A stretch of DNA of 64,000 bases. Origin: Methylobacterium nodulans ORS 2060. GTDB lineage: Bacteria; Pseudomonadota; Alphaproteobacteria; Rhizobiales; Beijerinckiaceae. Each line of letters begins with the position of its first letter. The first letter of the stretch is position 1. Location of the stretch: contig NC_011892.1 in the NCBI RefSeq assembly GCF_000022085.1, forward strand, positions 186,001 through 250,000, given 5' to 3'. The translations under genes were made by a program, and so were the position numbers. The notes under the pieces were generated by a model. It was not told the origin of the DNA. It did not search any database and worked only from the letters and a program-made list of their open reading frames with translations. Shown one piece after another: positions 35,488-43,829 of the stretch.

Positions 35488-36350
35488 GCTCTCGTCCCCC
35501 GGCGCCGGAGCAGACGCAGCTGCAGGAAGAGAGAGGCCACCGCGAGGGCGAGGAGGACGTTCCCCATCGCCGAGGCGAAGCCGAGATTCTGCACGAGCAG
35601 GAACTGCTGGTAGATCAGCAGCGGTAGTGTCACCACGCTGCCGCCGCCCAGGAGCAGCATCGTCAGGAAGCTGCCATTCGCCAGCATGAACACGACGATC
35701 GAGCCGGTGGCGATGCCGTCGAGGCTGAGCGGCAGCGTGACCTCCCAGAAGGTGCGCAGGCGGCCGGCGCCGAGGATCTGCGCTCCCTCCTCCAGTTGCC
35801 GGTCGATGCCGCGCAGGACGGCGGCGATCGAGATCACCATGAAGGGCACGAGCACGTGCACGAGCCCGATGATGACCGAGGCCGGCCCCTGCAGCAGGCG
35901 GAGGGGACGCTCGATCAGGCCGAGATCGAGGAGGACGACGTTGAGGACGCCGTTGCGGGCCAGGATCACGCTCCACCCGAAGGTGCGCATGATGATCGAG
36001 GTCAGGAGCGGGGCGACCAGGAGGAAGATCAGCAGGCTGGTCCAGCGGCCCCCGTGCCGTACCAGGTAGTAGGCAATCGGGAAGCCGATCACCACGCAGA
36101 TCAGCGTCGCCTCGAAGCTCACCCATACGGTTTGAGCCAGGATGCCGAGGTAGTAGGGATCGGTGAACAGGCGGGCGTAGTATTCGCCGGAGATCCGCGT
36201 TCCCTCCGCCGTCGGCACGGCGACGCTGCGGACCGCGTTCTCGGCGAGCGGCACCGCGAAGAACAGGATCAGGAAGGTCAGGGCGGGCAGAAGGGCGAGC
36301 AGGCTCGACAGCCGGCGCCGCCATGCCTGGGCCTTAATGAGCGGTTGCAT
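35484..36350 (-). CDS. Polyamine-type ABC transporter, permease (PotB-like)
   Basis: A 288-residue inner-membrane protein. It begins with a basic N-terminus (MQPLIKAQAWRRRL) and a hydrophobic segment, LLALLPALTFLILFFAVPLA; the EAA loop is EEGAQILGAGRLRTFWEV. ATG 36350 lies inside the last codons of the ATPase gene (17-base overlap), consistent with tight translational coupling. Upstream in-frame extension to 36677 is shadow of the ATPase gene. Confidence 0.87.
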   Translation of the reverse strand: MQPLIKAQAWRRRLSSLLALLPALTFLILFFAVPLAENAVRSVAVPTAEGTRISGEYYARLFTDPYYLGILAQTVWVSFEATLICVVIGFPIAYYLVRHGGRWTSLLIFLLVAPLLTSIIMRTFGWSVILARNGVLNVVLLDLGLIERPLRLLQGPASVIIGLVHVLVPFMVISIAAVLRGIDRQLEEGAQILGAGRLRTFWEVTLPLSLDGIATGSIVVFMLANGSFLTMLLLGGGSVVTLPLLIYQQFLLVQNLGFASAMGNVLLALAVASLFLQLRLLRRRGTRA

Positions 36351-37473
36351 CGACGACCCTCGCGGCTCCCTCGGGCCAGGTGAGCGCCACCGGCGTCCCG
36401 AGCGGCAGGGCCACGTCGGCCATCGGTCCGGTGACCTGCTGGTAGACGATGAACGGAACCTCGAGACCTGGCACCGCCACCTGGTAGACATGGGTCGCGC
36501 CGCGAAAGACGTGCCCGGTGATCTGGCCGTCCACGAATCCCGTGATGCCCTCGTGGCCGCTGCTGGGTGCCATGTGGATGTGCTCGGGGCGGATGGCGAC
36601 CAGAACCTCCGCGTCGGCGCCGGGCGGGTGCCTGGACCACGCCGTGAACGCCGCCTCCGGGGTAAGTCCCGCGACACCCACCCGCACGGCCCCCCCGCTG
36701 TCCTGCGACCGGACGCGGCAGGCGAGGATGTTCGACGTTCCCAGGAACTCCGAGACGAAGCGGCTCTTCGGCCGCTCGTAGACCTCCGTCGGCGTGCCGA
36801 CCTGGAGGATGCGGCCCTTGCTCATCACCACGATGAGGTCGCTCATGGTCAGAGCCTCCTCCTGGTCGTGGGTCACGATGAGCGTCGTGATGCCGAGGCG
36901 CTGCTGGAGCTGCCGGATCTCGAACTGCATCTGCTCGCGCAGGCTCTTGTCGAGGGCGCCGAGGGGCTCGTCGAGGAGCAGGACGGAGGGCTCCGTCACC
37001 AGCGCACGCGCCAGGGCGACCCGCTGCTGCTGCCCGCCCGAGAGCTGGGCGGGATGCCGGTCGGCGAACTGGGGCAGGCGGATGACATCGAGCATCCGCC
37101 GCGTCCGCTCCTCGATCTCGGCCCGAGGCAGACCCGCCATCCGCAGCCCGAAAGCGACGTTCTGGGCCACGGTCATGTGGGGAAACAGCGCGTAGCTCTG
37201 GAACACCATCCCGAGGCGGCGGCGCTGCGGCGGTGCGTAGGTCTTGTCCTCGCCGCCGATGAGCACGCGACCGCTGTTCGGCAACTCGAAGCCCGCGACG
37301 ATGCGCAGGGTCGTGGTCTTGCCGCAGCCGGACGGCCCGAGGAGTGCGCACATCGCGCCGGCCGGCACGGTGAAGGAGCAGGGTTGAAGGGCGACGACGC
37401 CGCCGAATGCCTTCGTCACGGCATCGACCTGCAATCCTGCCGCACCGTTAGGCGCTATGCCGTCTGCCCGCAT
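36334..37473 (-). CDS. Polyamine-type ABC transporter, ATP-binding protein (PotA-like)
   Basis: A 379-residue ATPase: Walker A GPSGCGKTTTLRIVAGFE, Q-loop MVFQSYALFPHMTV, signature LSGGQQQRVALARALV, Walker B LLLDEPLGALDKSLREQM and H-loop LIVTHDQEEALTMSD. The C-terminal TOBE-type regulatory region contains AIRPEHIHMAPSS. It is first in the transport/hyu transcript and divergent from the flavoprotein gene at 37673. The 199 bases between hold an A/T-rich palindrome. Confidence 0.88.
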   Translation of the reverse strand: MRADGIAPNGAAGLQVDAVTKAFGGVVALQPCSFTVPAGAMCALLGPSGCGKTTTLRIVAGFELPNSGRVLIGGEDKTYAPPQRRRLGMVFQSYALFPHMTVAQNVAFGLRMAGLPRAEIEERTRRMLDVIRLPQFADRHPAQLSGGQQQRVALARALVTEPSVLLLDEPLGALDKSLREQMQFEIRQLQQRLGITTLIVTHDQEEALTMSDLIVVMSKGRILQVGTPTEVYERPKSRFVSEFLGTSNILACRVRSQDSGGAVRVGVAGLTPEAAFTAWSRHPPGADAEVLVAIRPEHIHMAPSSGHEGITGFVDGQITGHVFRGATHVYQVAVPGLEVPFIVYQQVTGPMADVALPLGTPVALTWPEGAARVVDATAH

Positions 37474-37523
37474 CGCCGATCCCCCTCGCTACCCCTGATC
37501 GTGCGCCGATTTTTTCTTCTGTA

Positions 37524-37540
37524 AAGAGAATAATTATCTT
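37524..37540. promoter_or_regulatory. Near-perfect palindrome between the ABC operon and the flavoprotein gene
   Basis: AAGAgAATaATTaTCTT has one mismatched pair in eight and lies in a short A/T-rich patch between the divergent starts (37473 and 37673). It is a good candidate site for the XRE-cupin or LysR regulator of the island; which one binds is not known. Confidence 0.5.
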
Positions 37541-37672
37541 GAAAGAAAAATTTTCCCGAGACTTAATCGCCGTAAGGCTGCTGGCCGCGCCGCAGCCGGC
37601 GTTGTCGTTCGACCGTGGCGGAGGTCGACCTTTCAGCCGCGACCAGGCGCGGCGACTCATCGGGGGTGTCAG

Positions 37673-39115
37673 ATGCTCGAGAAGTTGGCGGCTATCGTCG
37701 GTGCGTCTGGCATCCTCTCGTCCGCAGCAGACATGGCGCCGTTCGTGGAGGACTGGCGCGGCCTCTCCCAGGGTGAGGCGCTGTGCGTGGTGTTGCCCGC
37801 CACGCCCGAGCAGGCAGCCGAGGTCGTCAGGCTCTGTGCCAGGACCGGGACGCCGGTGCTGCCTCAGGGCGGCAACACCAGCCTCTGCGGTGGTGCCGTC
37901 CCCCCGAGCGGCGGTCCGCGGCCGGTCATCGTCGGGCTGCAGCGGCTCCGCCGCATCCGCGCCATCGATCCCGTCAACGACACGATCACGGTGGATGCCG
38001 GATGCGTGCTCGCGACCGTGCAGGCGACGGCGGCCGAGCACGGCCGGCTTTATGCCGTGAGCCTCGGCGCCGAGGGTTCCTGCCAGGTTGGCGGTACCAT
38101 CGCCACGAATGCGGGCGGCACCGGCGTGCTGAGATACGGCAATACCCGCGACAACGTGCTCGGCCTCGAGGTGGTGCTGCCCGACGGGACGATCTGGGAC
38201 GGCCTTACGGCCCTGCGCAAGAACAACACCGGCTACGACCTCAAGCACCTCTTCATCGGCTCGGAGGGCACGCTGGGTCTCATCACCGGCGCGGTGCTCA
38301 AGCTCCATCCGCTGCCGACCGCCCGCTCAGTGGCGTGGCTGTCCGTGGCCGAGCCGCAGGCGGCGATCGAGGCGCTTAGCCTCTTCCGCGCGTCCTGCGG
38401 GTCGCGGCTCTCGGCCTTCGAGATGATCAATGACAGCCAAGCGGCCCTCGTCGTGAAGCACGTGCCGGGGCGCCGCATCCCCGTGACGGGGGGCGGATGG
38501 CACGTCCTCGTCGAACTCGCCGACACGGGCAACGAGGCCTCCCTCGATGCTGCGATGCAGGCGGTTCTGGAGGATGCGCTCGACCGCGGCCTCGTGACGG
38601 ACGCCGTCGTCGGTGCGAGCGAGGCGCAGCGCGAGGCGCTCTGGGCCGTCCGGCATGGGGTGTCTGAAGCGAACAAGAAGGAAGGCGTCAGTCTGACCTC
38701 GGACACGGCCGTGCCAATCTCCGCGGTGCCCGCGTTCATCGCATCGGCTACGGCGGCCGTGCGCGCCATCATCCCGGGCTTGACGGTGCTGGTCGTCGCC
38801 CACCTGGGCGACGGCAACGTCCATTTCATACCGTTCTTCAGCTTCGCCGCATGGGAGGTGCTCGCCGAGCGTGAGGCGATCGTGCAGCGCATCCGCCACG
38901 CGGTCGACGACGCAGCGATGGCCCTCGGCGGCACCTTCAGCGCCGAGCACGGGGTCGGCGCGACCCACCTGCCGGAGATGGCTCGCTACAAGCCCCCGGT
39001 GGAACTCGCCATGATGCGGGCGATCAAGCAGGCCTTCGATCCAAGCGACCTCTTCAATTCCGGCCGACTCCTGCCGCTTCGCGCCACCGCGCCGACTTCT
39101 GCCTCGCACTCCTGA
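37673..39115 (+). CDS. FAD-linked oxidase, D-2-hydroxyglutarate dehydrogenase-like
   Basis: A 480-residue flavoprotein of the GlcD/D2HGDH family. The PCMH-type FAD domain shows VLPQGGNTSLCGGAVPPSGG, LGAEGSCQVGGTIATNAGGT and NNTGYDLKHLFIGSEGTLGL. The C-terminal oxidase domain has VVAHLGDGNVHFIPFF and SAEHGVGATHLPEM, the metal and substrate histidines of 2-hydroxyacid dehydrogenases. D-2-hydroxyglutarate is the product of HglS encoded 9 kb away, so oxidation of that acid to 2-oxoglutarate is the likely role (inference). It is followed after 17 bases by the DapA-family gene. Confidence 0.82.
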   Translation: MLEKLAAIVGASGILSSAADMAPFVEDWRGLSQGEALCVVLPATPEQAAEVVRLCARTGTPVLPQGGNTSLCGGAVPPSGGPRPVIVGLQRLRRIRAIDPVNDTITVDAGCVLATVQATAAEHGRLYAVSLGAEGSCQVGGTIATNAGGTGVLRYGNTRDNVLGLEVVLPDGTIWDGLTALRKNNTGYDLKHLFIGSEGTLGLITGAVLKLHPLPTARSVAWLSVAEPQAAIEALSLFRASCGSRLSAFEMINDSQAALVVKHVPGRRIPVTGGGWHVLVELADTGNEASLDAAMQAVLEDALDRGLVTDAVVGASEAQREALWAVRHGVSEANKKEGVSLTSDTAVPISAVPAFIASATAAVRAIIPGLTVLVVAHLGDGNVHFIPFFSFAAWEVLAEREAIVQRIRHAVDDAAMALGGTFSAEHGVGATHLPEMARYKPPVELAMMRAIKQAFDPSDLFNSGRLLPLRATAPTSASHS

Positions 39116-39132
39116 CGATCGGATACCCCATC

Positions 39133-40074
39133 ATGCTGACGGCGAACGCCCTTCGCGGCATCCTGCCCGCCATCCCGACACCCGTGCGCGACGACGACAC
39201 CGTGGACGAGGGCGCACTGAAGGCGCTCTTCGCCTGGCTCCTGAAGCAGGGGATCGACGGGATCGTCCCCCTCGGCGGCACCGGCGAGTACGGCGCGCTC
39301 GCACGGGCCGAGCGCATCCGGACCGCCCGCCTCTCGGTCGAAGCCATGAACGGCCAGGGCCCCGTGATCGCCGGCGTCCTTGACACGGGCTACCACGACG
39401 CGCTCCAGGCCACCCGGGAATTCGCCGATGTCGGCATCGACGCAGTGCTGGTGCTCACACCCTACTACACCAACCCTACCCAGGCCGGCATCCGCGACTA
39501 CTTCCTGCGCCTCGCGGACACCGCGCCGGTGCCGATCCTGATCTACGAGATCCCCTACCGCACCCGCATCGCGATCAATCCCGCCGTCACGCACGAGCTG
39601 TCGCGCCACGAGCGCATCATCGGCATGAAGGCGTGCAATACGGACATGTACCACTTCCTGCAGGTCGTGGCCGGTGTGGACCCGGACTTCGCCGTCCTCA
39701 GCGGTGAGGACAGCCTGTACCCGCTGCACGTCGCGGCAGGCGCCAGAGGCGGCATCATCGTGACGGCGAACATCCTACCGAGGGCGTGGCGGGCGATTCA
39801 CGAGGCGGCCTCGGCCGGCCGCACGGCGGAGGCGTTAGCTCTGCACCGTCGCCTTATCCCCCTCATGAACCTGGCCTTCGCCGAGACCAGCCCCGGCCCG
39901 ATGAAGTCTGTTATGGACATAATCGGCGTGAATGCGCCGCGTATGCTTCCACCTCTCCAGCAGCCATCACCTGATCTGATAAAAAAACTGCGCCAAGAAC
40001 TAAAAATCCACATCGACAATTGGGAAATACTACCTGCTTCGGGGAGGCGGACAAGCGCCATTCCCGCATCCTGA
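39133..40074 (+). CDS. DapA/NAL-family lyase (dihydrodipicolinate synthase-like)
   Basis: A 313-residue TIM-barrel protein. It begins LRGILPAIPTPVRDDDTVDE with the substrate loop PLGGTGEYGALARAER, the Tyr of ILIYEIPYRTRIAINP and the Schiff-base Lys in HERIIGMKACNTDMYH. This family includes aldolases and dehydratases acting on 2-oxo acids, such as hydroxyproline-pathway deaminases; true lysine biosynthesis is unlikely in this catabolic setting. The reaction is not assigned. The last 12-15 residues (ASGRRTSAIPAS) are read from the adjoining B12-domain remnant, so the native C-terminus may have been lost. Confidence 0.75.
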   Translation: MLTANALRGILPAIPTPVRDDDTVDEGALKALFAWLLKQGIDGIVPLGGTGEYGALARAERIRTARLSVEAMNGQGPVIAGVLDTGYHDALQATREFADVGIDAVLVLTPYYTNPTQAGIRDYFLRLADTAPVPILIYEIPYRTRIAINPAVTHELSRHERIIGMKACNTDMYHFLQVVAGVDPDFAVLSGEDSLYPLHVAAGARGGIIVTANILPRAWRAIHEAASAGRTAEALALHRRLIPLMNLAFAETSPGPMKSVMDIIGVNAPRMLPPLQQPSPDLIKKLRQELKIHIDNWEILPASGRRTSAIPAS

Positions 40075-40428
40075 CCGCCAACACGGGTCAAGACGGGCAC
40101 GACCAGGGCCGGAAGGTGATCGCCTTGCGTTCGCCTATCTCGACTTCGGCGCAGATTCCGGCCACCTCTTTCCCCCTAGGCGGCGTGATCCCGCCGGGCG
40201 ACTTCGCGGCTTTGCGGCAGGCCAGAGCCTCGGGATCTTCCCTGTCGGCAACGTTATTGCTGAGGCAGCGGTCACGCTAATCGCCGAACTGAACGAGCGC
40301 CTTGCATACGACACTCGAGGACTTGATCACGAAGCTGCGACGCTACGAGTTCGATGAGTCCGCCACGCGCATACGCCAAGCTTATGCGAATGGCACGATG
40401 ACTTTTGATAGCTCTGCTATCCGGTGAC
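40056..40428 (+). pseudogene. Methylmalonyl-CoA mutase-type B12-binding domain, decayed
   Basis: Pieces in different frames follow each other in the order of the cobalamin-binding domain: RILTANTGQDGHDQGRKVIA (the DxHxxG cobalt-ligand motif, as DGHDQG), FAYLDFGADSGHLFP, GGVIPPGDFAALRQA, then GIFPVGNVIAEAAVTLIAEL, NERLA. Compared with intact domains, about 45 residues between LFP and GGVIPP are deleted, and at least two frameshifts are present. A last open piece (TLEDLITKLRRYEFDES to TGA 40426-40428) may belong to another gene. No mutase catalytic domain is nearby. Confidence 0.65.
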
Positions 40429-40473
40429 CAGCGGGCATCCCAACGACACAAGTCGAAGGTCCGGAAGTGGCGC
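40408..40473 (-). repeat. Interspersed repeat, family B, copy 2
   Basis: Bases 40453-40473 are the exact reverse complement of 2647-2667, and looser similarity continues to 40408. It overlaps the end of the B12-domain remnant. See copy 1 for limits. Confidence 0.55.
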
Positions 40474-40799
40474 ATTGCCGAACAACCCCGGATTTGAGGT
40501 CAGCGCCCATCGTCAGCTGGCATGTGACCCGTCGGGTTCCCTCCCCTGCCGTCCAAAGCTAAGCTCCCGGCACCCCCGTATCGGCGGCAACATGACTGCT
40601 GCAGGGAAGCACGTGGCGCGTTGCCGACCATTTCCCCGAGGCTCAGCGGCTGTCCGTCGGCACTCAGCTCGACTTTGGCCCTTCAGGCGGCGTGGCAGAG
40701 GGCGTAGTCCCAGGGTGGTGGGAGAGCGAAGCGGCGTTTTGTTCGGTGTCCGCGGCGGCGTGACGTTCTCAAACTCTGCTCGCGCCAGAGCACCCGGCG
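40474..40799. other. Stretch without recognisable gene
   Basis: About 330 bases between the repeat copy and the first transposase fragment. Open frames are short and resemble no family. The stretch is probably debris between transposon ends. Confidence 0.4.
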
Positions 40800-41085
40800 C
40801 ACCACCGCCAGGGGTCACTGAAGGTCGGCCGCGGCTTCAGGTACCATGCCGCCGTCACTACCTGACACCTGGCACGAGCGGGAACTCGGCTGGCCAGCAG
40901 CGTGACGCTGGAGACCAGCGCGAACAGGCAGGGCGTGGTGCGGGCGATCGCTGTGTCAGACCATTGTCGCTGGGTCTCGACACCCAGATGTGCCCGCAGC
41001 TCTTGGAAGGTCACCTCGACGCTCCAGCGGCGCACGAACCAGGCGACGACCTGCTCGGGATCGTGCGTCAGGTCGGTACACAGTG
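40800..41085 (-). pseudogene. DDE transposase fragment (IS4/IS701-like), C-terminal part
   Basis: About 95 codons read LCTDLTHDPEQVVAWFVRRW, SVEVTFQELRAHLGVETQRQ, WSDTAIARTTPCLFALVSSV and AWYLKPRPTFSDPWRW. The EVTFQE..HLG block is the region of the last catalytic glutamate in a group of IS4-like transposases. The same open frame joins it directly to an IS3 C-terminus upstream, which shows a recombination joint, not one gene. Confidence 0.6.
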
Positions 41086-41128
41086 GACTTGCTTCGGTTG
41101 AGTGGAGAGCGGTTGAGCCGGTGCACCG

Positions 41129-41338
41129 CCTCTCGACCTGGACGGGGCTGACGAAGCCGAGCGCGGCATGGCGCCGGCGGGGAGTGTAGAAGCCGTCGAT
41201 GGAGCGGGCCAGGGCGTCGGTCGCCTCGGCTCGCGTTTGGAAGGCGCTGCGCCGGACCAGCTCGCTTTTCAGCGTCTTGAAGAACCTCTCGACCCTCGCG
41301 TTATCGTAGCAGTTGCCCTTGCCGGACATCGAGATCAC
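41129..41338 (-). pseudogene. IS3-family transposase (orfB), C-terminal fragment
   Basis: About 70 codons: ISMSGKGNCYDNARVERFFK, TLKSELVRRSAFQTRAEATD, GFYTPRRRHAALGFVSPVQV. The NARVERFF glutamate is the third catalytic residue of IS3 transposases, and the RRRHAALG..SP end is diagnostic. The upstream two thirds are missing; at about 41340 the sequence changes to an IS701-type transposase on the other strand. Confidence 0.75.
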
Positions 41339-41349
41339 GATGCCGTGGC

Positions 41350-41998
41350 GTCTGGTCCTGGATCACGGAACGCGAGGTTGCCGGCACGGCCGAGGAGATC
41401 GCCAAGGGCCTCTCAGAGACGGACTGGATCCGCCTGTCTGCTGGGGCGGGCACGAAGGGCGCGCGCCTGTGCGACTGGGCCTACCTGCCTCTCGCCACCC
41501 TGCCGGCCAGCGCCCTGGATCCAGCCCTCGATGAGAGTCTGTGGACGCGCGGATTGCTGGTGCGGCGCAGCCTCTCGGATGGGGCTCTGGCCTACTTCAC
41601 GACTTGGTGCCCAGCCGGGGCGCCCCTGGCGAGGCTGGTGGCGGTGGAGGGCCGGCGCTGGGCCATCGAGGACGCCTTCGAGACCGCCAGGACGGAACTC
41701 GGCTTGGCCCCCAACGAGAGCCGGTCCTGGCATGGCTGGCACCGGCACGTCTCGCTGGTGATGCTGGCCTTTGCCCTGCTGGCCCGGGTGCGCCGGCTGG
41801 CGAATGGCGCTCCCCCAAAAACGGCGGTCATCGCCACGCTCTCTGGTGCCCTGGTCGATCCAAGAGATCCGGCGCGGGGCGATGCGGCTGGCGCAGCGGC
41901 GCATTGAGCCGGCCTTCATACTGGCTTGGTCCGCATGGCGTCGCGCCCACCAGGCTGCTGCTCAACGCGCGCACGTCAGCCGTAGGCCGCAACTGTAA
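41350..41998 (+). pseudogene. IS701-family transposase, 5'-truncated and frameshifted
   Basis: The first piece reads EREVAGTAEEIAKGLSETDW, IRLSAGAGTKGARLCDWAYL, then LARLVAVEGRRWAIEDAFET with the catalytic glutamate, and GLAPNESRSWHGWHRHVSLV. Near 41860 the frame shifts and the C-terminus continues as SIQEIRRGAMRLAQRRIEPA, FILAWSAWRRAHQAAAQRAH to a stop at 41998. The N-terminal third is missing. Confidence 0.7.
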
Positions 41999-42029
41999 TA
42001 CTAGTGCCGGTGCGCAGCTTCGCCGGCCT

Positions 42030-42284
42030 CTGTGTCATGGCCCCGTCCATCCGCCGGGCCGGTCCCGACGCGTTCCGCCGGGCGCCGCGCCCGGGGTTGC
42101 AGCTGCTGCGGGCAGGCTGCAGCCAGATCCCGCCGAGCGCGGCGGCCTGCGAGCGCGAACTGCCCGCGTAGATCGCCGAGAGCGCCAGCAGACGGCGGGT
42201 TTGAGCCGGATCATGCGACGCTCTGGCCAAGCGGCGCAGAGCCTCGGCGTCGAAGTCCCATCGCAGCGGAACGGGAGCGGCCAA
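42030..42284 (-). pseudogene. IS630-family transposase, N-terminal fragment
   Basis: About 57 codons match the helix-turn-helix start of an IS630 subgroup: PVPLRWDFDAEALRRLARAS, HDPAQTRRLLALSAIYAGSS, RSQAAALGGIWLQ. After that the reading becomes frameshifted and no DDE domain follows. It differs in subgroup from the IS630 remnants at 508 and 50642. Confidence 0.6.
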
Positions 42285-42560
42285 TCCAGCCCCCTCGAGC
42301 TTCAAACCCGAGGACAGACTCAGAGCGAGGACCCCACCGCCAGCCTGCGTGAGGCTCGACCAACAAGGCTCGGTGTAAAGTTTGCGAATCGTGACGCGCG
42401 ACAGGGCGGCGAGCCGAATCACACCGAGTGCGGGGGAAAGTTCCAGGGGAGATGGGCTTTGGTCTCGATGGATGTGCCGGTCTACGCCTCGCGCGCCTTG
42501 CGCAGCCGACTTAAGGCCATGGACGCGCCCGCTCGGTTCCAAGTGCAGCAGGGACTCACT

Positions 42561-43595
42561 TCAAATGCGGTGCATTTTTCGAAATTTCGATGGAGATATT
42601 CCGTACCAACGGGTGAACGCACGAACGAATGCGCTGGTCTCCGAGTAGCCCAAATCATAAGCAATATCCGAAACTCCCATTTCACTCGAAAGAAGTTTAT
42701 TGCGTGATTCCGATTTACGAAAATTTTCTACTAGTAATCCAAAAGTTATATTTTCTTCTACAAGTTTACGCTGCAGGGTTCTGCTTGATATCGAAAGAGA
42801 TCGACTCGCGTGTTCAAGAGACAAGTTGCCAGCAGCTATATTTTGCCTTATATATCCCTCTGTTCTGATCGCAGCAGACGTCCTCTGCACTTCAAGTCCG
42901 AGTGTCATTATGTTTCGACATAGAAGACTTAACAGGTTGGAATCGGCTTGAGGCATCCGACTGACTACTCGTTCCGGACGGAACAAGAGTGCGTTTGTGC
43001 GACACTCAAAGCGCACCGGCGCACCAAATGCAGATTCGATATCTCGCCAATTTCCCGTTCTGGCATGCTCAAGATGGAGCTCGTCTGGACACCAGTCTGC
43101 ACCGGAACAATGCCTGAAAACGTTGCAGAACATGCCTAGCGTCAGGACTGCGTCTTGATGACGATTTAATATTCGGGGATCCTCGATGCGATAAGTCAGT
43201 TTATAGAAAGGGTCTGAGAAGCTAAGATTTGTGGAAGTCAACTGCTGATGATACCTGAAATATTGAGCCAGATTCTCTGCTGCATGCAGGGCGTTGTCAG
43301 ACGATATCGCAATATACCCAATCAAGCCGAGCTGGACAGGCTGGAATTGCTGCCCAAAGGAAAGACCAAAGTTATCATCACCTGATCTGCGGGCCGCAAG
43401 ATCCAATAAATCACAATATTTGCGCAGATCCAGCTTTGCAAGCGGATCACCCAAGTGGCGACTATCAACTCCGACGCTACCGAGAACACTGTCCAGGCAG
43501 AGACGGCGAGACTGAATAAAGCCAACCAACCCTGTGGCGGCGGCCGATAGGAGCTTTGCCGGCCCGGCATTTCCAAGGGGAGCTCTCATGCCCAC
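42561..43595 (-). CDS. AraC-family regulator of the ethanolamine operon
   Basis: A 344-residue protein with the Arabinose_bd-type N-terminal effector domain (SVGVDSRHLGDPLAKLDLRK, NFGLSFGQQFQPVQLGLIGY) and a C-terminal double helix-turn-helix (NIAAGNLSLEHASRSLSISS, RTLQRKLVEENITFGLLVEN, MGVSDIAYDLGYSETSAFVR, AFTRWYGISPSKFRK). It is divergent from eutB with 234 bases between starts, so activation of eutBC by ethanolamine is likely (inference). Base composition is visibly lower in GC than the island average, especially around 42650-42960, suggesting transfer from another lineage. Confidence 0.85.
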   Translation of the reverse strand: MGMRAPLGNAGPAKLLSAAATGLVGFIQSRRLCLDSVLGSVGVDSRHLGDPLAKLDLRKYCDLLDLAARRSGDDNFGLSFGQQFQPVQLGLIGYIAISSDNALHAAENLAQYFRYHQQLTSTNLSFSDPFYKLTYRIEDPRILNRHQDAVLTLGMFCNVFRHCSGADWCPDELHLEHARTGNWRDIESAFGAPVRFECRTNALLFRPERVVSRMPQADSNLLSLLCRNIMTLGLEVQRTSAAIRTEGYIRQNIAAGNLSLEHASRSLSISSRTLQRKLVEENITFGLLVENFRKSESRNKLLSSEMGVSDIAYDLGYSETSAFVRAFTRWYGISPSKFRKMHRI

Positions 43596-43829
43596 GATCC
43601 TAGCGGTCCAGCCAAGGCAATTTTCAGGCCGTTCCGCGGAGCCGTACCATCGAGCAAGCGCCTCACGGCGTCAACAAACGAACTGCGATGGCGCCAGCTG
43701 TCAATTTTCCGGCAGCTACGGTCAACCGTTCCCGGCCATGAGGGTGCTAATGTGCATACCAGATACGCTGCAATCGCTGATTGTGCTCCCGGTTCTCTTT
43801 CGGCCTTCCGTGGGCGCGAGGATAAGGCC

